From positions 806,001-870,000 of the forward strand of contig NZ_CP080531.1 of assembly GCF_024746835.1 (NCBI RefSeq): a stretch of DNA of 64,000 bases, read 5' to 3'. This document shows positions 35,765 through 45,145 of this stretch, piece after piece. A model generated the notes under the pieces. It did no database searches. It saw only the letters and a list, made by a program, of their open reading frames with translations, and was not told the origin of the DNA. The DNA is from Mesorhizobium sp. AR02. GTDB lineage: Bacteria > Pseudomonadota > Alphaproteobacteria > Rhizobiales > Rhizobiaceae. The position numbers were made by a program, and so were the translations under genes. Numbering within the stretch: position 1 is the first letter of the stretch; every line of letters starts with the position of its first letter.

Positions 35765-36553
35765 ATGACGAAGCGCAAGCCGCTTTCCACCGTCGTGGCG
35801 GAGAGCCTGTCCGAAAAGATCCGTTCCGGATCGCTGCTTCCCGGCGCGCAACTGCCGACCGAGGCGGAGCTTTGCGCCGAATACGATGTCAGCCGCACGG
35901 TGGTGCGGGAAGCGGTGGCACGGTTGCGCTCCGACGGCATGGTGGTGCCGCAGCAAGGGCGCGGCATGTTCGTCAGCGAAACGCCGGCGCCGCGCAATTT
36001 CTCGATCCCGGACGAGGCGTTGAGGACCTTGCCGGAAACCATCGCCTTGCTCGAATTGAGGTTGAGTGTCGAAGTGGAGTCCGCCGGGCTCTGCGCGGAA
36101 CGGCGAACCGACGCGGAGGCGAACGACATCCGCGCGCTGATGGAACAGGTCGACGCCCAGCAAGCCGATCCGGCCGTCGTCCAGATCCACTACGACTATG
36201 ACTTCCACCTGGCGATCGCCAAGGCGGCGCGCAATGAATTCATCCACGGCTTCCTCGCCTATCTCAGGCCGATGATCGTTCCCCGCTTTCAGCTTGGCTA
36301 CGTGGTCACGCCAGAGCGCAAGGACAGCTACTACACGCGCATCCACAACGAGCACAAGGCCATCGTCGACGCCGTCGAAAGGCAGGACGGCCGCGCCGCA
36401 CGCCAGGCGATGCGCAAGCACCTGCACAACAGCCTCGGGCGTGTGCGCGCGCTGGCCCGGGCCTCCGGCGTCGAGGCGACGGAGGCGGAGCAGAAGGCGG
36501 CAGCGGCCTCGCTGTTCACCGATATGAAGAGGCCCTCCCCGACCGGCGGGTAG
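35765..36553 (+). CDS. GntR-family regulator (FadR subfamily)
   Basis: A 262-residue regulator. The N-terminal winged helix is at residues 1-75 (PLSTVVAESLSEKIRSGSLL, LPTEAELCAEYDVSRTVVRE, GRGMFV). The C-terminal FCD effector domain contains DYDFHLAIAKAARN and HKAIVDAVERQDGRAARQ, the usual metal-binding region. Start 35765 follows GAGGGAG. It lies within the aldolase/AroE-like/SDR block and is a likely repressor of it; the palindrome at 33310-33328 is one candidate target. Confidence 0.9.
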   Translation: MTKRKPLSTVVAESLSEKIRSGSLLPGAQLPTEAELCAEYDVSRTVVREAVARLRSDGMVVPQQGRGMFVSETPAPRNFSIPDEALRTLPETIALLELRLSVEVESAGLCAERRTDAEANDIRALMEQVDAQQADPAVVQIHYDYDFHLAIAKAARNEFIHGFLAYLRPMIVPRFQLGYVVTPERKDSYYTRIHNEHKAIVDAVERQDGRAARQAMRKHLHNSLGRVRALARASGVEATEAEQKAAAASLFTDMKRPSPTGG

Positions 36554-36840
36554 CTGGCGACTTCGATCGCACAGGTATTCGCCGGGGCTCAGATTAGCCA
36601 TGCATTGCGAAAGCCATGTTTTGCTCCGCCGGCTGACCGAAACCGTTTCTGGCAGGCTTAGAATGCCGTTATCCGCCCGTTTCCCTGGATTTGCAGCCTC
36701 GGCACCGGGGTGACCATCTGCCCGGTTTTCGGGCGGGAAAAGAGAATTCGAAAGTTTATCTTTCCTTTTTGCTGGTTTTCTTGGTTTCGCGGCGCCGGCC
36801 TGCGCCGCACACTCAAATCCAGGCAAACGGGGAAGCCCAG

Positions 36841-37551
36841 GTGACGACAGCCTTCATCACAGGAGCGACGAGCGGCATAGGTCGGGCCATGGCGATCGCG
36901 TTGAGCGATGCCGGTTACGACGTCTATGCGGTCGGGCGCAGCCAGGCCGCGCTCAAGGCGTTGCAGGCCGAGCGGCCCGGCATCGTGCCGATCGCCGTCG
37001 ACATCACCGATCGCGAGGCGCTGGAGGCGGTTCTGGCGGATCTGACCATCGACGTGCTGATCAACAATGCCGGGATCATGCCGCCGCTTGGCAATTTCGC
37101 CGACATGAAGATATCAGACATCGACACCACGCTGGAGATAAACCTCAGCGCGGCGATCCTGCTCACCCGCCTTGTCGTTCCGCAGATGCGCGAGCGGCAG
37201 TCTGGCCACATCCTGTTCACCGGCTCCGTCGCCGGCCACACAGCATTCTCCAACATTGCCGTCTACGCCGCCACCAAGGCGGCGATATCAGGCTTTGCCG
37301 GCGCGCTGCGCGCCGACCTCTCCCCATCAGGCATACGCGTCACCGAGATCGTCGCCGGCCGTGTCGAGACGCAGCTCTATCAGGACATACTCGACGCCAA
37401 GGCGCGTGCCGCCATGTACGCCAGCAAAGTCGTGCAGCCGGAGGACGTGGCCAGGATGGTCGTCGCGGTGCTTGCGCTCCCCGCATGGGCCGACGTCACC
37501 CGTTTCGACATCATGCCGACCTGGCCGACCTCGCCAAGCGGCACCAAGTAA
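36841..37551 (+). CDS. SDR-family oxidoreductase
   Basis: A 236-residue short-chain dehydrogenase starting with GTG after GGGGAAG. Cofactor motif TGATSGIGRA near residue 7, NNAGI near 78, Ser in LFTGSVAGH, and YAATK as the Tyr/Lys pair. The last segment RFDIMPTWPTSPSGTK is a shortened C-terminus. The 287-base spacer ahead holds AT-rich sequence (36750-36785) where a promoter may lie. It is followed after 12 bases by another SDR gene. Confidence 0.9.
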   Translation: MTTAFITGATSGIGRAMAIALSDAGYDVYAVGRSQAALKALQAERPGIVPIAVDITDREALEAVLADLTIDVLINNAGIMPPLGNFADMKISDIDTTLEINLSAAILLTRLVVPQMRERQSGHILFTGSVAGHTAFSNIAVYAATKAAISGFAGALRADLSPSGIRVTEIVAGRVETQLYQDILDAKARAAMYASKVVQPEDVARMVVAVLALPAWADVTRFDIMPTWPTSPSGTK

Positions 37552-37563
37552 GGAAAACTTTAA

Positions 37564-38313
37564 ATGAAGGATCTTTCCGTTCTGATCGTTGGCGGCGGCG
37601 CCGGCCTCGGCGCCCTCCTGGCTGAGATGGCCGTCGAGGCCGGGGCAGCGAAGATCGGCATCATCGACATCAATCAGGAGGCGGCCCAATCCGCGCTAGC
37701 GCCAGCGAAGGCCAAGGGCCTGCCGACCGCGGCCGCCGCCTGCGACATCCAGGTCGGCCCGCAATGCCACACAGCCTTCGACGCCATCGTTTCCAAGCTC
37801 GGGCGCATCGACACGCTGATCAATTGCGCCGCGATCTACCCGCGCCGTCCGCTTCTGGAAATCAGCGACGCCGATTGGGACGCCTCCAATGGCATCAACA
37901 TCAAGGGTACCTATCACATGATGGTGGCGGCGGTTCGCCATATGCAGGCGCAAGAGCCGAAGGCCCACGTGCGCGGCCGCATCGTCAACCTGACTTCGGT
38001 CGACGCTTTCAAGGCGCATCCGCAGAACGCCCATTATGCGGCAACCAAGGCCGCGGTCGTCAGCCTGACACGGTCCTTCGCCCACCACGTGGCGAAGGAC
38101 GGGATCCTGGTCAATTCGGTGGCACCGGCCGGCATGGCCACGGAGAAGGCCAAAGCCCTCGGCTTCCTGGAGGAGCTGGCCAAGGCAAGCCCGCTTGGCC
38201 GCGGCGCCGAGCCGACCGAGATCGCCGAATGGGTGCTCATGACGGGTGGCCCGAAGAACACTTACATGACCGGCGAAAACGTCATTGTTTCAGGTGGTTA
38301 TATCTACGCCTGA
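37564..38313 (+). CDS. SDR-family oxidoreductase
   Basis: A 249-residue short-chain dehydrogenase with GGGAGLGA as its cofactor motif (in place of TGxxxGIG), [10 protein letters not shown], Ser in VNLTSVDAF and YAATK. The C-terminus [13 protein letters not shown] is typical. It is paired with the SDR at 36841-37551 and precedes a LysR gene. The GGGAGLG variant is found in glucose-dehydrogenase-like members; no substrate can be named. Confidence 0.9.
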   Translation: MKDLSVLIVGGGAGLGALLAEMAVEAGAAKIGIIDINQEAAQSALAPAKAKGLPTAAAACDIQVGPQCHTAFDAIVSKLGRIDTLINCAAIYPRRPLLEISDADWDASNGINIKGTYHMMVAAVRHMQAQEPKAHVRGRIVNLTSVDAFKAHPQNAHYAATKAAVVSLTRSFAHHVAKDGILVNSVAPAGMATEKAKALGFLEELAKASPLGRGAEPTEIAEWVLMTGGPKNTYMTGENVIVSGGYIYA

Positions 38314-38394
38314 GGCGGCTTTCCGCAACCGGCGGTGACTGAGTACGGCAGTGCATGATCAACGGAACCTCGAGCGGAAGGAGCGGAATTTTCG

Positions 38395-39342
38395 ATGACC
38401 GGCAAGCTGCGTCTTCCCTCGCTGAACGCACTTCGCGTCTTCCACGCCGTGGCGCAGCACAAGAGCTTTCGGCAGGCGGCGGATGAATTGCTGGTCACAC
38501 CGCAAGCGGTCGGCCAGCAGATCAAGCTTCTGGAAGACACGCTTCAGGTGACGCTGTTCGAGCGCAAGGGCCGGTCGATCGAGTTGACCGAGCAGGCCAT
38601 CCTTCTCTCGCACTACATCAAAGCCGGCTTCGACGAGTTTTCGGAAGGCGTGCGCCGCGTCACCAAGTCGACCTACCGCGACCGCATCAACCTCAATGCC
38701 AGCCCGTATTTCGCCACGCACTATCTGCTGCCCAGGCTTTCGCTGTTCCGGGAAATCCTGCCGGGCGCGGACCTGCGCCTGACGACGATGGTCGACCTGC
38801 CCGATTTCGGGCGCGACGATATCGATATGACGGTGCAGTGGGGCTACGGCAACTGGCCGGACTACGAAACCACGCTGCTGGTGCCGGACCCGAAGATCAT
38901 CTGCTGCACGCCTGACATCGGCGAAAAAATCAAGTCGGCACATGACCTGACGAAATTCACGCTGCTCGACACCGTCAAGTCGAAGCGCCTGTGGCCGGAC
39001 ATATTGCGCCACCTTGGCGTCGAGCTGACGGATGGCGACCGCAGCATCAGCTTCGACGATGCGGCGACCATGCGCCGGGCAACCCTGCAAGGCATCGGCG
39101 TGGGCCTGGTTTCCGTCATCGACGCCGAGGAGGATTTCCGGGCAGGCACGCTGGTCGCGCCGATCGGCCGCGACGCCATCGCCGATATGCGGCCGGAGGA
39201 AGTCCCCGGCTTCTATCTTGTCGTCCCGCGCGGACATCTGCGCGTGAAGGCAGTCGCCGCCCTGCATCGATGGCTGGCCCAGCAGGACTGGCGAAGCGAC
39301 CTCACCATCTCCTTGCCGAAACCGACCCCGCTTTCCGACTAG
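38395..39342 (+). CDS. LysR-family regulator (GcvA-like)
   Basis: A 315-residue LysR protein. The GcvA-type N-terminus LPSLNALRVFHAVAQHKSF and the helix TPQAVGQQIKLLE mark the DNA-binding domain, residues 1-65. The effector domain includes ASPYFATHYLLPRLSLF and the motif DDIDMTVQWG, as in GcvA relatives. It is 88 bases upstream of the amino acid binding-protein gene on the same strand and probably regulates the aap-like operon. Confidence 0.9.
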   Translation: MTGKLRLPSLNALRVFHAVAQHKSFRQAADELLVTPQAVGQQIKLLEDTLQVTLFERKGRSIELTEQAILLSHYIKAGFDEFSEGVRRVTKSTYRDRINLNASPYFATHYLLPRLSLFREILPGADLRLTTMVDLPDFGRDDIDMTVQWGYGNWPDYETTLLVPDPKIICCTPDIGEKIKSAHDLTKFTLLDTVKSKRLWPDILRHLGVELTDGDRSISFDDAATMRRATLQGIGVGLVSVIDAEEDFRAGTLVAPIGRDAIADMRPEEVPGFYLVVPRGHLRVKAVAALHRWLAQQDWRSDLTISLPKPTPLSD

Positions 39343-39430
39343 GAAGCGGCTTCGAGACCGGGCCCCGAAAGCTCTTTTTCGCGGCTCCAACAACAAGAAA
39401 CGGAACAACCTCAACAGCGGAGACGACAAC

Positions 39431-40465
39431 ATGAAGACGATGAAATGGGGGGCTGCGGCCCTGGCCCTTGGCCTCGTGCATTTTTCGGCGCCGGCGCAAG
39501 CCGCCGGCGGCAAGACACTCGAAACAGTCAAGGCACGCGGCGTGCTGAACTGCACCGGCCATGACGGCTCCTATCTCGGCTTTGCCGAGGTGGACGACAA
39601 GGGCAACTGGAAGGGCATGGACATCGACCTCTGCAAGGCAGTGGCCACGGCCGTCTTCGGCGATCCGACCAAGCTGAAGGTCGTTCCGATCAGCTGGGCG
39701 CAACGCTGGCCGGCTTTGCAATCGGGCGATGTCGACATCATCATCAAGGCGTCGGGCGGCACGCTCAGCCGCGACACCGAACTCGGGCTGCAGTTCTCGA
39801 TGTCCTACTACCTCGGCACGACCAAGGTGATGGCGCACAAGGAACTCAATCTGAAGTCGCTCAAGGATGCCGCGGGCGGCACGATCTGCATTCCCGCCGG
39901 CACCTCGCAGGAGCAGCAGGTCGCGGCCTATACGGCCAAGCTCGGCATCAAGCTCGAGCCCGTGCTCATCGAAAAGACCGAGGAACTCGAACAGGCCTAT
40001 TTCTCGGGACGCTGCGATCTCTATGCGCAGTGGGGTCCGACGCTGGCGATCGCCCGCATCGCCAAAGGCAAGGTCGAAGACCATGTCATCCTGCCCGACG
40101 TGCTGGCGGTCGAACCCGAAGTGATGATCATGCGGCAAGGCGACGACAATTGGGTCGACATCGCCAACTGGACGCTGAGCACGCTGATCTTCGCCGAGCA
40201 GGAAGGCATCACCTCCAAGAATGTCGACGAGATCAAGGCCAAGCCGACCTCGCCGCAAGTGGCCAAGTTCCTCGGCGTGACGCCGGGCATGGGCAAGGGT
40301 CTCGGGCTCTCCGACGACTGGGCCTACAAGGTGATCAAGAATGTCGGCAATTACGGCGAAATCTTCGAGCGCGATCTCGGCAAGGATTCGCCCTACAAGA
40401 TGGACCGTGAGCTGACCAATTTGTGGAACAATGGCGGCGTCCTGTTCCCGCTGGTCATCGACTGA
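39431..40465 (+). CDS. aapJ: General L-amino acid ABC substrate-binding protein (AapJ-like)
   Basis: A 344-residue periplasmic binding protein with a signal peptide ending near PAQAAGG at about residue 24. The mature part has the AapJ/BztA marks GVLNCTGHDGSYLGFAEVD, KGMDIDLCKAVA and the C-terminal LTNLWNNGGVLFPLV. It is first in a complete binding protein/permease/permease/ATPase set. The gene symbol reflects family membership; a rhizobial genome usually has another aap operon for general uptake, so this copy may be specialised for the substrate of the downstream enzymes. Confidence 0.88.
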   Translation: MKTMKWGAAALALGLVHFSAPAQAAGGKTLETVKARGVLNCTGHDGSYLGFAEVDDKGNWKGMDIDLCKAVATAVFGDPTKLKVVPISWAQRWPALQSGDVDIIIKASGGTLSRDTELGLQFSMSYYLGTTKVMAHKELNLKSLKDAAGGTICIPAGTSQEQQVAAYTAKLGIKLEPVLIEKTEELEQAYFSGRCDLYAQWGPTLAIARIAKGKVEDHVILPDVLAVEPEVMIMRQGDDNWVDIANWTLSTLIFAEQEGITSKNVDEIKAKPTSPQVAKFLGVTPGMGKGLGLSDDWAYKVIKNVGNYGEIFERDLGKDSPYKMDRELTNLWNNGGVLFPLVID

Positions 40466-40490
40466 TCGGGTCTGAACGCATCCTGTTCCA

Positions 40491-40520
40491 GGCTCTGCCC
40501 GGCCTTTGCCGGGCGGAGCC
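40491..40520 (+). terminator. Intercistronic hairpin between aapJ-like and aapQ-like genes
   Basis: A 13-base stem (one G-U pair) with a CTTT loop, GGCTCTGCCCGGC and GCCGGGCGGAGCC, 26 bases after the binding-protein stop. There is no T tract, and the permease follows 28 bases later, so it probably stabilises the binding-protein mRNA or lets only part of the transcription continue. Confidence 0.6.
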
Positions 40521-40547
40521 GACGGCAATTTCGAGGAAGATTGATCG

Positions 40548-41714
40548 ATGGTCAGCCTGCTGAGAAATCAGAAGGTCCGCAACACGCTGTTGCAGGTTCT
40601 CTATGTCGGCTCGATCGCAGCCCTGGTGCTCGCCGGGGTCGTGATCGCGCGACGGAATCTGGCTGAGCAAGGCATCACCTCCGGCTTCGACTTCCTGTTC
40701 AAGTCGACAGGCTGGGACGTGAACTTCACGCTGCTGCCCGCCACCGCCAATGACCCCTATTGGTGGTTCTTCCTCATCGGCATCACCAACACACTGTTTC
40801 TGGGGACCGTCGGCCTGATGCTGGCGACAACAGTCGGAACCATCGTCGGCCTGGCGCGCACCTCCACCAACGAATTGGCGCAGTTGCTCGGCCGCACCTA
40901 TGTCGACATCTTCCGCAACATACCGCTGATCCTCCAGGTCTTCTTCTGGTACGCGCTGATCACGCATTTGCCGGCACCGCGCGCCGCGCACGAAGCCTGG
41001 GGCTTTCTGCTCACCAGCCGGGGGCTCTACATCCCGTTCCCGAATGTCGGCGGCGTGACAATGGCGCTGGCCCTGTTGGCCCTGGTCGCGGCAATAGCGC
41101 TGCCGCTCTGGCTGGGCAGCACATCGCGGCTCAGCCAGGCGATCGGTCAGCGGCGTGGCATCCAATTCGCCACTGCTGCGGCAGCGCTTGCCTGCGCGGC
41201 GATCATTCTTCTGGTGATCGGCCGCCTGCCCGACGCGCCATTCATCGACTTTCCGGCACTGCAAGGCCTGAACCTCAGGGGTGGCCTGCGCATTCCACCG
41301 GAGTTTTCCGCGCTCGCCATCGCCATCGCGATCTATGGCGGCTCCTACATCGCCGAGATCGTGCGCGGCGGCTTCAAGTCCGTCGGCAAGGGTCAGATGG
41401 AGGCGGCGCTCTCGCTGGGCCTCAGCCCCTGGCGGGTGTTCACGCTGGTGCGGCTGCCGCTGGCGCTGCGCGCCATGCTGCCGATCCTTGCCAACCAGTA
41501 TGTCTGGTTGATGAAGGCGACCACGATGGGCATTGCGGTCGGCTTCACGGATTTCTTCATGATCGTTGCGCTGACGATCAATCATTCCGGCCAGACCCTC
41601 GAAGTGATCGGCATCCTGATGGCGGGCTTCCTCGCCATCAATCTCAGCCTGGCCGCGCTGTTTAATCGCCTCAACAAAGCCATTGCCCTCAAGGGCAATC
41701 AGTTGAGGGGCTGA
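40548..41714 (+). CDS. aapQ: General L-amino acid ABC permease (AapQ-like)
   Basis: A 388-residue inner-membrane permease. The long N-terminal half carries several hydrophobic segments, from LLQVLYVGSIAALVLAGVVI onward, and the C-terminal half carries the HisM-type unit with the docking loop KGQMEAALSLGLSPWRVFTL. The long insert between the first segments, with NDPYWWFFLIGITNTLFLG, is typical of AapQ/BztB. It is started by ATG after GAGGAAG and ends 3 bases before the next permease. Confidence 0.88.
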   Translation: MVSLLRNQKVRNTLLQVLYVGSIAALVLAGVVIARRNLAEQGITSGFDFLFKSTGWDVNFTLLPATANDPYWWFFLIGITNTLFLGTVGLMLATTVGTIVGLARTSTNELAQLLGRTYVDIFRNIPLILQVFFWYALITHLPAPRAAHEAWGFLLTSRGLYIPFPNVGGVTMALALLALVAAIALPLWLGSTSRLSQAIGQRRGIQFATAAAALACAAIILLVIGRLPDAPFIDFPALQGLNLRGGLRIPPEFSALAIAIAIYGGSYIAEIVRGGFKSVGKGQMEAALSLGLSPWRVFTLVRLPLALRAMLPILANQYVWLMKATTMGIAVGFTDFFMIVALTINHSGQTLEVIGILMAGFLAINLSLAALFNRLNKAIALKGNQLRG

Positions 41715-41717
41715 GAT

Positions 41718-42791
41718 ATGGACATTGTTGCTCCGCCCGCCCCCGGAAAGCTCGAGGATCTGAAGCGACGGTTTTTCGCGACGCCGCTTCAGGCCGTGAT
41801 GTCGCTGATCTGTCTGGCGATCATGGCTTTCATCGTCTGGAAGCTGCTCAACTGGGCGGTCTTCTCCGCCGTCTTCACCACGAGCGGCGGGCCGGAAGCC
41901 TGCCAGGCCGCGGCCGGGGCGTGCTGGTCGGTCATCGCGGCGAGGTGGCGCATCATCCTCTTCGGCCTCTATCCCTATGAGGAGCAATGGCGCTCGGCGC
42001 TCGCCTGCGTGGCCGTGGTGGTGATGACGGTGCTGAGCTGTATTCCAGCCTTCTGGACGGGCCGCCGCATCGCGCTGGTATGGGGGATCGGAACCACCGT
42101 CTTCTACGTGCTGATGAAAGGCGGCGTGCTCGGTCTGCCTTTCGTCGGCGAGGAAGCCTGGGGCGGGCTGGCGCTGACCCTGTTCATCTTCGTCACCACC
42201 TGCCTGATCGGCTTCCCGCTGGCGATCTGCCTGGCCTTGCTGCGCCGGTCGGAGCTGCCCTGGATTTCCCGCACCACCGGCCTGATCATCGACGGTGTGC
42301 GCTCGCTGCCGCTGATCTCGATCCTGTTCACATTCGCCATCGTCCTGCCCTTCGCGCTGCCGCAATGGCTGCAAGGCGACAAGCTGTACCGGGTGATCCT
42401 CGGTTCGGCCCTGTTCTTCTCCACCTACCAGGCGGAGATCGTGCGCGGCGGCATGCAGGGCGTTGCCAAAGGACAGGAAGAAGCCGCCATGGCGCTTGGC
42501 ATGCGCTATTGGCAACGCATCGGCCGCATCCTGCTGCCACAGGCCATGCGGAACGCTTTGCCGGCGACGATCAACCAGTTCGTCATCTCGTTCAAGGAGA
42601 CCTCGCTGGTGGTCATCGTCGGTTTCTTCGAGATCCTGGCTTCCGGCAATGCCGCCTACGGAACCGGCGAATGGCGCTTCGCCTATGTCGAGGTCTACGC
42701 CTTCATCGCCTTCATCTACTTCGTCTTCGTTTTCAGCCTGTCCCGCTACGGCGCCTTTCTTGAACGCCGCATGTCGGTCAGCGAACGTTAA
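41718..42791 (+). CDS. aapM: General L-amino acid ABC permease (AapM-like)
   Basis: A 357-residue permease, partner of the AapQ-like subunit. It opens with MDIVAPPAPGKLEDLKRRFF, has membrane segments from residue ~35, and carries the docking loop KGQEEAAMALGMRYWQRIGR. The tail LSRYGAFLERRMSVSER is typical of AapM/BztC, although the length is slightly less than the ~384 residues of classic AapM. It lies 3 bases downstream of the AapQ-like gene and 12 bases upstream of the ATPase. Confidence 0.88.
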   Translation: MDIVAPPAPGKLEDLKRRFFATPLQAVMSLICLAIMAFIVWKLLNWAVFSAVFTTSGGPEACQAAAGACWSVIAARWRIILFGLYPYEEQWRSALACVAVVVMTVLSCIPAFWTGRRIALVWGIGTTVFYVLMKGGVLGLPFVGEEAWGGLALTLFIFVTTCLIGFPLAICLALLRRSELPWISRTTGLIIDGVRSLPLISILFTFAIVLPFALPQWLQGDKLYRVILGSALFFSTYQAEIVRGGMQGVAKGQEEAAMALGMRYWQRIGRILLPQAMRNALPATINQFVISFKETSLVVIVGFFEILASGNAAYGTGEWRFAYVEVYAFIAFIYFVFVFSLSRYGAFLERRMSVSER

Positions 42792-42803
42792 GGAGGCGCG
42801 GAC

Positions 42804-43568
42804 GTGATCTCAGGCAAGTCGACCCCATCAGCAGGGCTAGCACTCCGCATCGAAAACCTCGACAAATATTACGGGACGTTCCGCGCGCTGCGGAGCGTGA
42901 ACCTGTCGGTGGAGCGCGGCGAAAAGATCGTCGTCTGCGGTCCCTCCGGCTCGGGCAAGTCGACCATGATCCGCTGCATCAACCGCCTCGAACAGCACAA
43001 TGGCGGCCGCATCACCGTGCTCGGCACCGAGCTCAACGACGATGTCGGCAACATCGACGAGATCCGGCGGGAGGTCGGCATGGTGTTCCAGCACTTCAAC
43101 CTGTTCCCGCACATGACGGTGCTGGAGAACTGCATGCTGTCGCCGATGATCGTGCGCAAGCAGCCGCGCGCTGAAGCCGAGGCAACCGCCCGGCGCTATC
43201 TGGAGAAGGTCCGCATTCCCGAGCAGGCGATGAAGTTTCCCGGCCAGCTCTCCGGCGGCCAGCAGCAGCGGGTCGCGATCGCGCGGGCGCTTTGCATGCA
43301 GCCGCAGATCATGCTGTTCGACGAGCCGACCTCGGCGCTCGATCCGGAAATGATTTCGGAAGTGCTCGACGTCATGGTGACGCTCGCCTCCGAAGGCATG
43401 ACGATGATCTGCGTCACGCATGAGATGGGCTTTGCCCGAAGGGTCGCCGACCGGGTGGTCTTCATGGATGGCGGCGAGATCGTCGAGGAGGCGCCGCCGG
43501 AAGAATTCTTCACCGCGTCCCGCAACGAGCGCACCCGACAATTCCTGTCGCAGGTGCTGGGGCATTGA
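42804..43568 (+). CDS. aapP: General L-amino acid ABC ATP-binding protein (AapP-like)
   Basis: A 254-residue ATPase: Walker [11 protein letters not shown]-loop [13 protein letters not shown], signature LSGGQQQR, Walker [14 protein letters not shown] and switch His CVTHEMGFA. It starts with GTG at 42804 after AAGGAGG. Very similar in motifs to the ATPase at 20451-21194 but in the setting of an AapJQMP set. It completes the importer; catabolic genes follow after 54 bases. Confidence 0.92.
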   Translation: MISGKSTPSAGLALRIENLDKYYGTFRALRSVNLSVERGEKIVVCGPSGSGKSTMIRCINRLEQHNGGRITVLGTELNDDVGNIDEIRREVGMVFQHFNLFPHMTVLENCMLSPMIVRKQPRAEAEATARRYLEKVRIPEQAMKFPGQLSGGQQQRVAIARALCMQPQIMLFDEPTSALDPEMISEVLDVMVTLASEGMTMICVTHEMGFARRVADRVVFMDGGEIVEEAPPEEFFTASRNERTRQFLSQVLGH

Positions 43569-43622
43569 ACAGCATTTTTGAAGATGCAAGGTTTGAAGCA
43601 GCACACATCTTCAGGTAGTTCC

Positions 43623-45029
43623 ATGACTGACCCCACAGCCGCACTGCGCGCGATCCTCGGACCGAAAGGCTGGCTTTCGGGCGCCGATGCCGCGCCCTAC
43701 CAGCGCGATTGGCTCAACCGTTATGGCGTCGCACCTCTCGGCGTTGCGAGGCCGGCCACCACCGCTGAAGTGGCCGCGGTCGTCACGGCGTGCCGGGAGG
43801 CCGGGCTGGCGGTGGTGCCGCAAGGCGGCAACACCGGGCTTTGCGGCGGTGCCGTCGCGGAGCAGCCGAACGCGGTGATCGTCTCGCTCTCGCGTATGAC
43901 GGCGATCGGCGAACCGGATCGGGAGAGCGGATCGATCACCGTCGAGGCAGGCGTCGTGCTCGCCGCGCTGCACGAGGCGCTGGAACCGCATGGCCTGATG
44001 TTTCCCATGCATCTCGGCGCGGAAGGCAGCGCCAGGGTCGGCGGCCTGATCGGCACCAATGCCGGCGGCAGCCAGGCTTTCCGCTATGGCATGATGCAAG
44101 ATCTGGTGCTCGGCCTCGAAGTCGTGACACCGGACGGCACGGTTTGGGACGGACTGCGCGCCGTGCAGAAGGACAATGCCGGCTATCAGCTGCGCAAGCT
44201 GTTCTGCGGCGCGGAAGGCACGCTCGGCATCGTGACGCGCGCGGTGCTGCGGCTCTATCCCGTGCCAGGGCAGCAGGCGGGCGCGCTCCTCGTCATGCCC
44301 GACTTTGCCGCCGCCGTGTCGTTCGGCGCCTTCCTGCGCGGCGAGGCAGGCGAATTCCTCACCGGCCTCGAATTCTTCAGCGATGTCGGCCTGGCACTGG
44401 CGCTCAAGCACTTGCCCGATCTCGCCTATCAGTTGGAGACACGCGGCGACGTCTATCTGCTCGTCGAGCTGGCCTCCGGCTCGCCCCGCGTTCCCCTGGA
44501 CGACATCCTGAATTCGGCGTTGGAATGGGGCATGGAGCAAGGCCTGGTCCTGGATGGCGCGCTGGCGACATCGGGCGCACACCGGGCGCAGTTCTGGCGG
44601 CTGCGCGAGGAGCAGCCGGAAGGACAGCGCCTGGAAGGCGAACAGCTCAAGCACGACATCTCGGTGCCGCCGGGTGCGATCGCCCGCTTTGTCGAGGCCG
44701 GTGCAAAAATCTGCCACGAGATTCTGCCCGGCGTGCGGATCAATCCGTTTGGCCATCTCGGCGACGGCAACATCCACTACAATCTGTCGCCGCCGGAAGG
44801 CCGTGCCGATTTCGACGGCAAGGCGGGGCAGTTTGCCGAGGCACTGTCGGCGCTTGCCACGCAAATGGGCGGCAGCTTCGCGGCCGAGCATGGGTTGGGC
44901 CGCGCCAAGATCGCCCTGGCCGAGCGCAATCGCGGCGCGGTGGAGCGGCAGCTCATGGCGCGGCTGAAGGATGCGTTCGATCCGCTGGGCACGATGAACC
45001 CCGGCGTTCTGCTGCGGACTGCTGGGTAA
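43623..45029 (+). CDS. FAD-binding oxidase, GlcD/D-2-hydroxyacid dehydrogenase-like
   Basis: A 468-residue flavoprotein of the FAD-binding type 4 family. The N-terminal PCMH domain has VVPQGGNTGLCGGAV near residue 78, GLIGTNAGGSQAFRYGMMQD and AEGTLGIVT. The C-terminal domain has the conserved metal/substrate histidines in FGHLGDGNIHYN and AEHGLGRAK. Family members oxidise D-lactate, glycolate or D-2-hydroxyglutarate. The start at 43623 was preferred over 43578. Immediately after the aap-like operon, it probably oxidises a 2-hydroxy acid derived from the imported compound. Confidence 0.9.
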   Translation: MTDPTAALRAILGPKGWLSGADAAPYQRDWLNRYGVAPLGVARPATTAEVAAVVTACREAGLAVVPQGGNTGLCGGAVAEQPNAVIVSLSRMTAIGEPDRESGSITVEAGVVLAALHEALEPHGLMFPMHLGAEGSARVGGLIGTNAGGSQAFRYGMMQDLVLGLEVVTPDGTVWDGLRAVQKDNAGYQLRKLFCGAEGTLGIVTRAVLRLYPVPGQQAGALLVMPDFAAAVSFGAFLRGEAGEFLTGLEFFSDVGLALALKHLPDLAYQLETRGDVYLLVELASGSPRVPLDDILNSALEWGMEQGLVLDGALATSGAHRAQFWRLREEQPEGQRLEGEQLKHDISVPPGAIARFVEAGAKICHEILPGVRINPFGHLGDGNIHYNLSPPEGRADFDGKAGQFAEALSALATQMGGSFAAEHGLGRAKIALAERNRGAVERQLMARLKDAFDPLGTMNPGVLLRTAG

Positions 45030-45145
45030 AGAAAAACTTTCGAATAGACGGCATTTCTTGATTTCGTCCCACTGCGCCAGCGTGCACGTATGAATCCGAA
45101 AGGCAGGCTGGATCCGCTTGCCGCCAGACCGAGGATGTCGAAAAC

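Noticed and set aside
40455..42515. A 686-residue reading frame on the minus strand opposite the aapQ/aapM-like genes
   Set aside because: It is antisense to well-recognised permeases, consists mostly of Arg, Gln, Glu and His-rich low-complexity sequence, and has no family pattern. Such frames are common in GC-rich DNA.
43790..45061. A 423-residue plus-strand frame overlapping the FAD oxidase gene
   Set aside because: It is a shifted reading of the FAD-binding type 4 gene, which has all its domain motifs in the other frame.
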